NCBI GenBank assembly: GCA_012838435.1
Contig: DUPH01000307.1
Coordinates: 1 to 39,273, forward strand
Reading direction: 5' to 3'
Length of the DNA: 39,273 nt
Source: Lentisphaerota bacterium
GTDB lineage: Bacteria > Verrucomicrobiota > Kiritimatiellia > RFP12 > UBA1067
The position numbers and the translations under genes were made by a program. Shown here piece after piece: positions 32,460 through 39,273 of this stretch; position 1 is the stretch's first letter; every line of letters begins with the position of its first letter. The notes below the pieces were generated by a model. It saw only the letters and a program-made list of their open reading frames with translations, had not been told where the DNA came from and did no database searches.

Positions 32460-32957
32460 TTACAAGGCGAGGATGCCGCGGAATAGCGCGTGGTTGATGG
32501 CGAGCGCGTAGAGTGATGCGAACAGGTCGTCGATCACGATGCCGAGGCCGCCGGGGATCGCCTGAAGCTGGCGGGCTGGCGGCGGCTTGATGATGTCGCA
32601 GACGCGCGCCACCACGAAGCAGAGCGGTACCAGCCAGAGGTGCTGCAAGAGCGGCAGGCCGATCGTGCAGATCGGGAAGAGCATCCATTCGTCCGCGCAG
32701 ATGCGGCCGTCATCTTTCTTGCCCAGTACGCGCTCGGCGACATCGCACACCGGCACCGCCAGCAGCGTCATGCCGACGCACACGAGGATTTGCAGGGCGA
32801 GCTGCTGCTGCGACACCCACAGGGCGAGCAGCACGCCGGGCAGCGACCCGACTGTGCCGGGGGCGACCGGTGTGATCAGGCCGAGGCCGAAGCCGGTGGC
32901 GACGAAAACCGCCCATTTCTGATAGAACGTGTTGCCAGGAATTGCGGGTATAGTCAT
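32460..32957 (-). CDS. pgpA: Phosphatidylglycerophosphatase A
   Basis: A membrane enzyme that removes the phosphate from phosphatidylglycerol phosphate in phospholipid synthesis. The 165-aa product carries all PgpA signatures: TGFGLGLITPVAPGTVGSL (21-39), KKDDGRICADEW (80-91, acidic metal site), and DIIKPPPARQLQAIPGG with GIVIDD near the end. Several membrane helices are present. It follows the PhoH gene after 11 bp, so it is co-transcribed. No strong ribosome binding site is seen. Confidence 0.93.
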   Translation of the reverse strand: MTIPAIPGNTFYQKWAVFVATGFGLGLITPVAPGTVGSLPGVLLALWVSQQQLALQILVCVGMTLLAVPVCDVAERVLGKKDDGRICADEWMLFPICTIGLPLLQHLWLVPLCFVVARVCDIIKPPPARQLQAIPGGLGIVIDDLFASLYALAINHALFRGILAL

Positions 32958-32968
32958 GGGTGTGCGGG

Positions 32969-34345
32969 TTAGAGATATTTGGCGGCGGCCGCTGCCAGTT
33001 GGCTGCGTTCGCTCTGACGCAACGTTACATGGCCGTGGAGCGGCAACTCCTTCAGACGTTCGGCCGCGTAGGTCAGGCCGTTGCTGGATGCGTCGAGGTA
33101 GGGGTTGTCGATCTGATAGGGGTCGCCGGTCAGGATGACCTTCGTGCCCTCGCCCGCGCGGCTGACCACGGTCTTGACCTCGTGCGGCGTGAGGTTCTGC
33201 GCCTCGTCGACAATCATGTACTGCCTGGAGATGGAGCGTCCGCGGATATAGGTGAGCGCTTCCAGTTCCAACGTGTCGCTGTCGAGCAGTTGGGTGATGC
33301 GCTCCTGGGGCGTCAGCAGGCGTGGCCGCTTCTTGGCGCCGGCCGGCGGCTGGTCGGGCTGCGTCTTGCGCAGCAGGTATTCGAGGTTGTCGAAGATCGG
33401 CTCCATCCAGTGCGAGAGCTTCTCCTCCTTGTCGCCGGGCAGGTAGCCGATGTCTTTGCCGAGCGGCACGATCGGGCGCGAGACGAGGATGCGGTCGTAG
33501 AGGCGTTCACGCTGCACGAGGTGCAGACCGGCCGCCAGCGCCAGCAGCGTTTTGCCGGTGCCGGCCTGTCCGACGAGCGTGACGATGCTGACGGCGGGAT
33601 CCATCAGCAGTTCGAGCGCCATGCGTTGCTCGATGTTGCGCGACTGGATACCATACACGGTGTCGATCGCGATGTTGATCTCGGACAGTGTGCCGTCCGG
33701 GAAGACACGCGCGATGACTTTGAGGTCGCTCTTGCCGGTAGCGGTCAGGTGCAGGAACATGTTGGGGTGGTACTTGTCTGGGGCAGAGGCGAGCACCTGT
33801 CCGTCGTAGAGCCGCTTGATGACCGAGAGCGGCGCGGTGGTCTCCAGATAACCGCTGTAAAGCTCGTCGAAGTTGACCTTTTCGTGCTCGAAGTCCTCGG
33901 CGTCGAGTCCGACGGCGTTGGCCTTGACGCGGACATTGATATCCATTGAGACGATGATGACGCGTTCGCCCTGCCGTCCCAACCAGTAGGCGAGCCGGAT
34001 CAGGGCGTTGTCCGGGGTGTGCTCCTCCAGGCCGGCTTTTTCGATCTCGGGGGTCGCCAGCACGCGTAGCGTGCCGCCGCCGGGGAGTTTGACGCCCTCG
34101 GCGAGCTTGCCGTTCTGGCACAATGCGTCCAGCTTGCGGATCGACTCGCGCGCGTTGCGTCCGAGTTCGGAGCTCTGGGTCTTGAACTTGTCCAATTCTT
34201 CGAGCACGGCCATCGGTAAGACCACATGGTTGTCGTCAAACACGGCGAGGGCTACCGGTGAGTGGAGCAGCACGTTGGTGTCGAGCACGAAGGTTTTGAC
34301 GGGCTGCGTTTTTTTGCGGCGAGAGACAGGTTTTTTAGAGGGCAT
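32969..34345 (-). CDS. PIN-PhoH family RNase/ATPase
   Basis: A 458-aa two-domain protein of the PhoH2/YlaK type. The N-terminal PIN nuclease domain (about 17-150) has FVLDTNVLLHSP and later acidic residues. The C-terminal PhoH P-loop ATPase has Walker A GQAGTGKT (259-266), Walker B VDEAQ (379-383) and TGDPYQID. Such proteins are RNA-unwinding, RNA-cutting enzymes. The ATG at 34345 is used; GTG 34357 is an alternative 3 bp after the transporter stop. It is placed between the FucP-like gene and pgpA. Confidence 0.9.
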   Translation of the reverse strand: MPSKKPVSRRKKTQPVKTFVLDTNVLLHSPVALAVFDDNHVVLPMAVLEELDKFKTQSSELGRNARESIRKLDALCQNGKLAEGVKLPGGGTLRVLATPEIEKAGLEEHTPDNALIRLAYWLGRQGERVIIVSMDINVRVKANAVGLDAEDFEHEKVNFDELYSGYLETTAPLSVIKRLYDGQVLASAPDKYHPNMFLHLTATGKSDLKVIARVFPDGTLSEINIAIDTVYGIQSRNIEQRMALELLMDPAVSIVTLVGQAGTGKTLLALAAGLHLVQRERLYDRILVSRPIVPLGKDIGYLPGDKEEKLSHWMEPIFDNLEYLLRKTQPDQPPAGAKKRPRLLTPQERITQLLDSDTLELEALTYIRGRSISRQYMIVDEAQNLTPHEVKTVVSRAGEGTKVILTGDPYQIDNPYLDASSNGLTYAAERLKELPLHGHVTLRQSERSQLAAAAAKYL

Positions 34346-34360
34346 GGCTGTGGGCACGGA

Positions 34361-35749
34361 TTAAGCGGGTTTGCGCCTGAGGGAACGGAAGGTGCGCCAG
34401 CCGAAAATGGCGATCACGACGAAGCTGCTCAGCGGCAGCACGAACACGGCGCTTTCGCCGGTCAGCGTGATGAAGCCGAGATCGAAGGAGCCTTGGTCGA
34501 TGAACCAGCCCGCGCCCATGGGCATCAGCGCTCCGCCGACAATCGCGAAGATGAGGCCAGCGGATCCGAGTTTGGCATCCTCGCCGAGTCCGTCCAGCGC
34601 GATACCGTAGATGGTGGGGAACATCAGCGACATGCAGGCCGAGATACCGACCAGACAGGCCAGACCGGCCACATTCTGTAGCAGGATGGTCAGTGTGGTC
34701 AGCACTATACCCCCAATGGCCAAGAGAGTGAGCAGCAGGCTGGCGTTCATGTACTTCATGAGGAAGGTACAGATGAAGCGGCTGCTGAGAAAGATGATCA
34801 TGGCGACGATGTTCCAGTCCTGAGCGCGTTCAAAGCTGAAGCCGCAGTTTCTGTCGGCGTACTGGATGATATAGGTCCAGCAAGTGATCTGGGCCGCGAC
34901 ATAGAAGGTCTGGGCGATCACGCCACCGACCCAATTGCGGTTGCGGAACAGACGCTTGGCCGTTTCGATGGGATGAATCTGCTCGGCGGCGCGCTGGTCC
35001 GGGAGCTTGCAGAACAGGAAGATAAAGAAGAAGACGGCCACCACGAGTCCCAGAATCACGTAGGGGTCGCGGATGACGGTGATGTCATGGGTTTTCATCG
35101 CGGCGTAGGCGGCCTGATTGGCGGGTTCAGCGAGGTACGTTTTGATGGCTTCGGCCATACCGTTTTCGGGGACGCCTTGAGCACTCAGCTTCGCGGTGAT
35201 ATCAGCGAAAAAATCTTTGGCTTGCAGGTTGCGCAGCACCAGTTTGCTGGCGACCAGCATGCCGAGAAGCGAGCCCATCGGATTGAAGGCCTGCGCCAGA
35301 TTCAGGCGTCGCGTAGCCGTCGAGGGGTCGCCCATCGAGAGGATGTACGGGTTGGCGGTGGTTTCCAAGAAGGCCAGTCCGAACGTCAGGATGTAGAGCG
35401 AGAACGGGAACCAAAAGAAGTTCTCGGTATAGGCGGCGGGCAAAAAGAGCAACGCGCCGAGCGAGTAGAGCGCCAGACCGAGAAGGATGCCTGACTTATA
35501 GGAGTACTTGCGGATGAAGAGCGCGGCGGGGATCGCCATCGTGGCGTAGCCGCCGTAGAAGGCAAGCTGCACCAGCGAGCTTTGCGTGTTGCTGATCTCG
35601 ACGAAGACGGCTTTGAAGGCGGCGACCATCGGATTGGTGATGTCGTTCACAAAACCCCAGAGGGCGAAAAGCGAGGTGGTTAACACGAACGGAAACAAAA
35701 ACTCCCGCGACACCACGGGGGCACCGGACTTTGCCGAACGATCTGCCAT
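34361..35749 (-). CDS. FucP-like sugar:proton symporter (MFS)
   Basis: A 462-aa, 12-helix transporter of the FucP (fucose/glucose/galactose) group. Key stretches are FALWGFVNDITNPMV, LVQLAFYGGYATMAIPAALFIRKYSYKSGI, LETTANPYILSMG and RRLNLAQAFNPMGSLLG. An insertion between helices 6 and 7 (about 175-225) is longer than in E. coli FucP. The ATG at 35749 is preferred, with GGGAG 6 nt upstream. It lies 107 bp downstream of the GH99-like gene and would import sugars released by it. The exact sugar is not deducible. Confidence 0.88.
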   Translation of the reverse strand: MADRSAKSGAPVVSREFLFPFVLTTSLFALWGFVNDITNPMVAAFKAVFVEISNTQSSLVQLAFYGGYATMAIPAALFIRKYSYKSGILLGLALYSLGALLFLPAAYTENFFWFPFSLYILTFGLAFLETTANPYILSMGDPSTATRRLNLAQAFNPMGSLLGMLVASKLVLRNLQAKDFFADITAKLSAQGVPENGMAEAIKTYLAEPANQAAYAAMKTHDITVIRDPYVILGLVVAVFFFIFLFCKLPDQRAAEQIHPIETAKRLFRNRNWVGGVIAQTFYVAAQITCWTYIIQYADRNCGFSFERAQDWNIVAMIIFLSSRFICTFLMKYMNASLLLTLLAIGGIVLTTLTILLQNVAGLACLVGISACMSLMFPTIYGIALDGLGEDAKLGSAGLIFAIVGGALMPMGAGWFIDQGSFDLGFITLTGESAVFVLPLSSFVVIAIFGWRTFRSLRRKPA

Positions 35750-35856
35750 AGTCATCTCCCTGCCGATAGGTTTTCATGGGAAACGACACCATGCGCTTCC
35801 CGTCTTTTACACGCAGAACTATACACCATTTCCGCGTTTAGGTGGCACTCTCTTTT

Positions 35857-38800
35857 TTACTCTTTCGCCAACTTCGCGATTTCGTCGGCCGTCAGCACGC
35901 GCCGGTAGAGGCGCACGTCATCAAGACAACCGCGGAAGCGCGCGCGATCCAGATCGACACTGTGCGCACCGACCGTGATGCTGTTGCCGGGGTTGATGAA
36001 GCCGCGCCGCTCCAGCGTGCCAACCTCCTTGCCATTCACGTAGAGGCGCATGGTGGTGTTGTCGAAGGTGCCCGCTACGTGCGACCACGCATCGACGGGC
36101 AGCGCCTCCGGACTGGTCAACGAGTGGCTCCACGGCTCGCGCGGCACCTGCCAAGTCGCGCGGCCACCGCCAAGCCCGAGACGGTAGCCGTCCGTGCTGC
36201 CGCTTACGGTGTTCAGCATCCAGCGGTCGCTTTGTCCTTTCTCGGAGGGCTTGCACCAGAGGGCGACGGTCACGCCGCCGGGACTGAAAAAGGGCGCGGG
36301 GATTGCTGCGGTCGCGCCGCCCTTGCCGCAGCGCAGCACCTGGCTGTCACGCCCTTCTTCCAGCGTGACGCCATCGCAGGCGAGGTGGCAGCCATTCGGC
36401 GAGACGTCCGCCAGAAGCCCATCGCGGGTTGTGGTCTCAAAGGTCCAGTTGGCCAGCAGGTCGCCGGTGATACGGAGCGATTGCCACGGCATGCGGTCGC
36501 CGAAGCCGGCGCGGACCGCCTCATAGCGCTTCTGCGGCGGCGGCAGTTCCACGTCTTCGGGGATGATGTCGGTCACGGCTTCCGGTGCCCATGCGCTGCA
36601 GAAGACGCGTTTGATGGCATTGACGAAAGTGAAGCCTGTGCCGGTGGTCGGCTCGACGTAGTGACCCTCGCCGAATTCAGTCCAGTTGTCGAAGACCACG
36701 ATCTTGCTGTCCCAACGTCCGGCCGGTTTGGCGTCGACGAGTGCTTTGGCATCGCGGCAGGCCGCCTCGAAATTCTCGGCCTTGGGGTCTTTGATGTAGC
36801 TGCCGCTGCCGCGCCTGACGCGCCCCCACGGCCGCTCGTCCCAGCCCATGACCACGTTCGGAATGTCCGGCACGTCGCCGGTGCTGGCGTCACGGTCGAT
36901 CCACGTTTGCCGGTAGCGGCTGAGCACATCGGCGTGGTCGCGGTAGGCGAGTCCCGCCGGGTCTTCGCCGACCGTCTTGACGCCGGCGGGCGACAGGCCG
37001 TAACCCGTGACCGCGTCCCAACCGCTGGCGGCGATATCCGCGCCGAGCTTGGCGTTGGCCGCACTCATGCAGGCGATCACGCGCAGGCCGCTGAAGCCGG
37101 CCTGGCGGCACTGCTCGCGCATTTTGTCGAGCGCCACTTTCGTTTTTTCAGGACCGCCCAAGTTGGCGAGCAGGACGCGCGGTTGCCATACGAAAAGGAC
37201 CGGCTGGTTCTCGATCTTGAGGTACGAAGGATGGGTGAAGTAGGTCTTGATCCAGAACGGCAACACGTTGTCAAGCAGGTCGGCTTCGTCCTTCACGCCC
37301 TTGGCGCAGCCGTTTTCCCACATGATGGTGAAGGTGAAGGCGTCGCGGTACTTGGCGTTGAAAAGACCCTCGTGAATCGCGTGACCGAGACGCTGGCTGA
37401 TGGTCGGCTCGTAGTCGGCGCGGTACCAACAGTAGATGAAGCCGGTGATGCCGTGTTCCACGGCCATCTTGATGTGCCAGTCGGCTACTTCAGGCGTGCC
37501 CTCGTCATACCAGCCAATAGCCGGACGCTTTTCCGGCCAAGGTTCGATCCGTTTCCAGCCCCAGTGCGTGCCCTCCTTCCAGAGCGCGCAGTAGTGCATG
37601 AGGTTGATGTAGTCGGTCTTGGCCGGTTGCGGCACTGGCACGTAGCCGGTGCGGGGCAGGTCGGGGCACGGCTCGACCGTCAGCGCGAGATCCTGCACAC
37701 TGGTCTCCGCGCCCTTGGCGGAGACGGTCAAGCGCACGGTGTAGGTGCCGGGACGCGCGGCCCGGATGCGCCAAGTCGCCATGTCGAAATCATCCATGCC
37801 CAGCCACTCGATGCACCGCTTGGTGCCGTCGATGGCGGTGATCCCTTTGGGTACTTCTAGACGCGCGATGATCGCTTCAGCTTCACCACCGACGTTTTGA
37901 ATACCGGCCACTACGCTCTCTTCGCGGTCGGGGCGCAGCTTGGCGCGGCCTGCGGCGAGCGAGCGGATGTAAAAGACAGGTTTGCCGACGGGCCGGCTCG
38001 CCAGGGTCACATTGCGGACTCGCACTGGTCCGGTCGCGCCGCAGAAACTCACGGCCAGACGGCGCAGCGTCCCTGTCCAGGCATCGGACATCGTACCGGA
38101 GAGGATCGTGGGCCGACCGCTCGACTGCGGTTGGAAGCTGATCGATCCGGTACCGGAATCGGTGATGAAATCGAGGGTACCTGTCGCGCCGCGACCGTCG
38201 GTGTCGATATCGAAACAGAGGAAAGGATAGGGGGCGACATCGATCGACAGTGCCGGGCTTGCCAACATAGCCGTCGTGTTGGGGAAGTCGGCGATGAGTG
38301 CGTCCTTTTCCTGCCGACATGCAGCGCCGTTGAGCGGTTGCCAGCCGGTCCATGCTGCAGGTCCGCCCAACACAACCGGGATATCAGGGTGCTCAGCACT
38401 GGGGGAGGGGGCGGAGGTGAACGCATCCTTTATCGAGCGGAAGAAGCCAGAGCGGGACTTGGTCGGAGCCGCCGTCTCTGTGGACAGGGCCGTCAAAAGC
38501 GCGGTCCGTTCCAAGGCCGGGTTGAATACCTCGAGATGCGCGAGCGTACCGGTGACCGGTCCGACCAACAGCGGTTTCGATCCGGGCCTGATGCGGCCCA
38601 TACGCGACTGACTAAAGTTCTCGCCGTTGACGGTCAGGCTCATCGAGTGTCCTGTCCATACCGCGTGTACATCGTACCAGGTGTTCGTTTCGACCACCGG
38701 TCCGCGCAGCCGATGTTCCCATTTGCCTTCGATCTGGACGAAGAAAGAGAGGTGTCCGCTCTCGTTCTTTGATTCGTCCACGCGCAGCAGGAACTCGCCA

Positions 38801-39069
38801 TCTTTCGAGGCTAAGTTCTGGGTGCCGTTCCTGAGCTTGTCGAGCCGGAAGCGGCATGTGATCTCCAGTCCTGGGTGTAGGCGCAGTTCTGGACGGTCGG
38901 CGACTTCGATGGGCTGTCCGGCCGTCAGACGCGGGTCTTGCTGGTCGAGCGCGAAGACTGGCTTGTTGCCCGTTGTAACAGCTTCCGCAGTCCGCGCACA
39001 CGGTACGGCACAGGCCCAGAGCGACAGGAAAAGTGCGAAAACGTTTCGGTGGCTTATTCGTGCGTGCAT
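35857..39069 (-). CDS. Secreted LamG / GH99-like / LamG protein
   Basis: A 1070-aa secreted carbohydrate-active protein. Signal peptide about 1-30. LamG/concanavalin-like domain about 60-190; a beta-rich module about 235-360; an Ig-like (CARDB/NEW3-type) module about 370-467. A GH99/WbsX-like barrel follows at about 485-830 with HYCALWKEG, DWHIKMAVEHGITGFIYCWYR (530-550), IMWENG, and NWTEFGEG (795-802). A second LamG domain (870-1065) ends VRLYRRVLTADEIAKLAK. GH99 enzymes are endo-alpha-mannanases; this group is distant, so the substrate is open. AAGGA stands 7 nt before the ATG. It begins 24 bp after the preceding partial gene. Confidence 0.85.
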   Translation of the reverse strand: MHARISHRNVFALFLSLWACAVPCARTAEAVTTGNKPVFALDQQDPRLTAGQPIEVADRPELRLHPGLEITCRFRLDKLRNGTQNLASKDGEFLLRVDESKNESGHLSFFVQIEGKWEHRLRGPVVETNTWYDVHAVWTGHSMSLTVNGENFSQSRMGRIRPGSKPLLVGPVTGTLAHLEVFNPALERTALLTALSTETAAPTKSRSGFFRSIKDAFTSAPSPSAEHPDIPVVLGGPAAWTGWQPLNGAACRQEKDALIADFPNTTAMLASPALSIDVAPYPFLCFDIDTDGRGATGTLDFITDSGTGSISFQPQSSGRPTILSGTMSDAWTGTLRRLAVSFCGATGPVRVRNVTLASRPVGKPVFYIRSLAAGRAKLRPDREESVVAGIQNVGGEAEAIIARLEVPKGITAIDGTKRCIEWLGMDDFDMATWRIRAARPGTYTVRLTVSAKGAETSVQDLALTVEPCPDLPRTGYVPVPQPAKTDYINLMHYCALWKEGTHWGWKRIEPWPEKRPAIGWYDEGTPEVADWHIKMAVEHGITGFIYCWYRADYEPTISQRLGHAIHEGLFNAKYRDAFTFTIMWENGCAKGVKDEADLLDNVLPFWIKTYFTHPSYLKIENQPVLFVWQPRVLLANLGGPEKTKVALDKMREQCRQAGFSGLRVIACMSAANAKLGADIAASGWDAVTGYGLSPAGVKTVGEDPAGLAYRDHADVLSRYRQTWIDRDASTGDVPDIPNVVMGWDERPWGRVRRGSGSYIKDPKAENFEAACRDAKALVDAKPAGRWDSKIVVFDNWTEFGEGHYVEPTTGTGFTFVNAIKRVFCSAWAPEAVTDIIPEDVELPPPQKRYEAVRAGFGDRMPWQSLRITGDLLANWTFETTTRDGLLADVSPNGCHLACDGVTLEEGRDSQVLRCGKGGATAAIPAPFFSPGGVTVALWCKPSEKGQSDRWMLNTVSGSTDGYRLGLGGGRATWQVPREPWSHSLTSPEALPVDAWSHVAGTFDNTTMRLYVNGKEVGTLERRGFINPGNSITVGAHSVDLDRARFRGCLDDVRLYRRVLTADEIAKLAKE

Positions 39070-39093
39070 GCGGTTTCCTTTTTTGGGAGACGG

Positions 39094-39273
39094 TCAGGCC
39101 CCAGACTGGAAGATGCCTTGGAAGTCGACGGTTTCGGCGGCCATGGCAAAGACGGTCAGCGGCAGACCGGAGGTGCCTTCGAGGAACGCGCGGGTATACG
39201 TCGCGTAGGCTTCGTCAGATTCAGTCTCGTCGGGTTTACGTACGCCGAGGAAAACGAGGGATGAGTCGCGCGA
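39094..39273 (-). CDS. C-terminal end of an unidentified protein
   Basis: The last 59 codons of a minus-strand gene that enters from beyond the window edge. The segment includes SSLVFLGVRKPDETESDEAY and ends FQGIFQSGA. The frame is open to the last base, has coding-like composition, and stops 24 bp before the GH99-like gene, so it is the upstream member of the same operon. Too short to identify. Confidence 0.7.
   Translation of the reverse strand, partial: SRDSSLVFLGVRKPDETESDEAYATYTRAFLEGTSGLPLTVFAMAAETVDFQGIFQSGA

Noticed and set aside
32960-33949. 329-codon plus-strand frame
   Set aside because: Antisense to the PIN-PhoH gene, whose motifs are complete. No domain in the antisense reading.
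35842-37860. 672-codon open frame on the plus strand
   Set aside because: It is antisense to the GH99-like gene, which has a signal peptide, recognisable domains and a ribosome binding site. Long antisense frames are common in high-GC DNA, and this one shows no domain.

Overview
The window is a high-GC (about 60% by eye) bacterial chromosome segment. Peptidoglycan synthesis is of the meso-diaminopimelate, Gram-negative type. There are several lipoproteins, two twin-arginine (Tat) exported proteins, an outer-membrane beta-barrel, a pyrophosphate-dependent phosphofructokinase, a GldA/GldF/GldG-like ABC set with a DUF4340 protein, and multidomain secreted carbohydrate-active proteins with LamG domains. 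Intergenic hairpin repeats are abundant. Together these suggest the PVC superphylum, most likely Kiritimatiellota or a relative in Verrucomicrobiota/Lentisphaerota. This is inferred from gene content and repeat style; no rRNA is present to confirm it.

Layout. (1) 1-8510, plus strand: a shortened division/cell-wall (dcw) cluster with a 5'-truncated ftsI-type transpeptidase, murE, a 474-bp repeat-filled gap, murF, murD, a three-LysM lipoprotein and ftsW. mraY is missing from its usual place between murF and murD, and nothing of the cluster follows ftsW. (2) 8697-10040, minus: a secreted propeller plus Calx-beta protein, followed by about 600 bp of repeats. (3) 10669-20529, minus: nine tightly packed genes reading pfp, a coiled-coil membrane protein, phosphomannomutase, GldA/F/G-like ABC genes, DUF4340, and a MacB-like ATPase and permease. 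(4) 20572-23570, plus: dciA, ilvE and a Tat-exported metallophosphoesterase. (5) 23947-29445, minus: a CBM48 protein, pdxA and a small membrane protein, two lipoproteins, and a large secreted glycosidase-like protein. (6) 29954-32319, plus: an outer-membrane protein, a Tat lipoprotein Fe-superoxide dismutase and a DUF502 membrane protein. (7) 32460-39273, minus: pgpA, a PIN-PhoH ATPase, a FucP-like sugar permease, a GH99-like LamG protein and the tail of one more gene, which looks like a small carbohydrate locus running into housekeeping genes.

The most unusual content is intergenic. One family (four copies, about 49-bp core) has two hairpins between inverted GTGGCA/TGCCAC ends, and some copies have an additional outer pair of complementary arms. 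A second family has the same plan but a different sequence. A third class is degenerate DNA that keeps an exact 7-bp register, up to 15 consecutive heptads, usually as inverted arms around a T-rich centre. One heptad even forms the ribosome binding site of a gene. These elements sit in nearly every gap longer than 150 bp, including inside the dcw cluster. No rRNA, tRNA, CRISPR array or transposase gene was seen.
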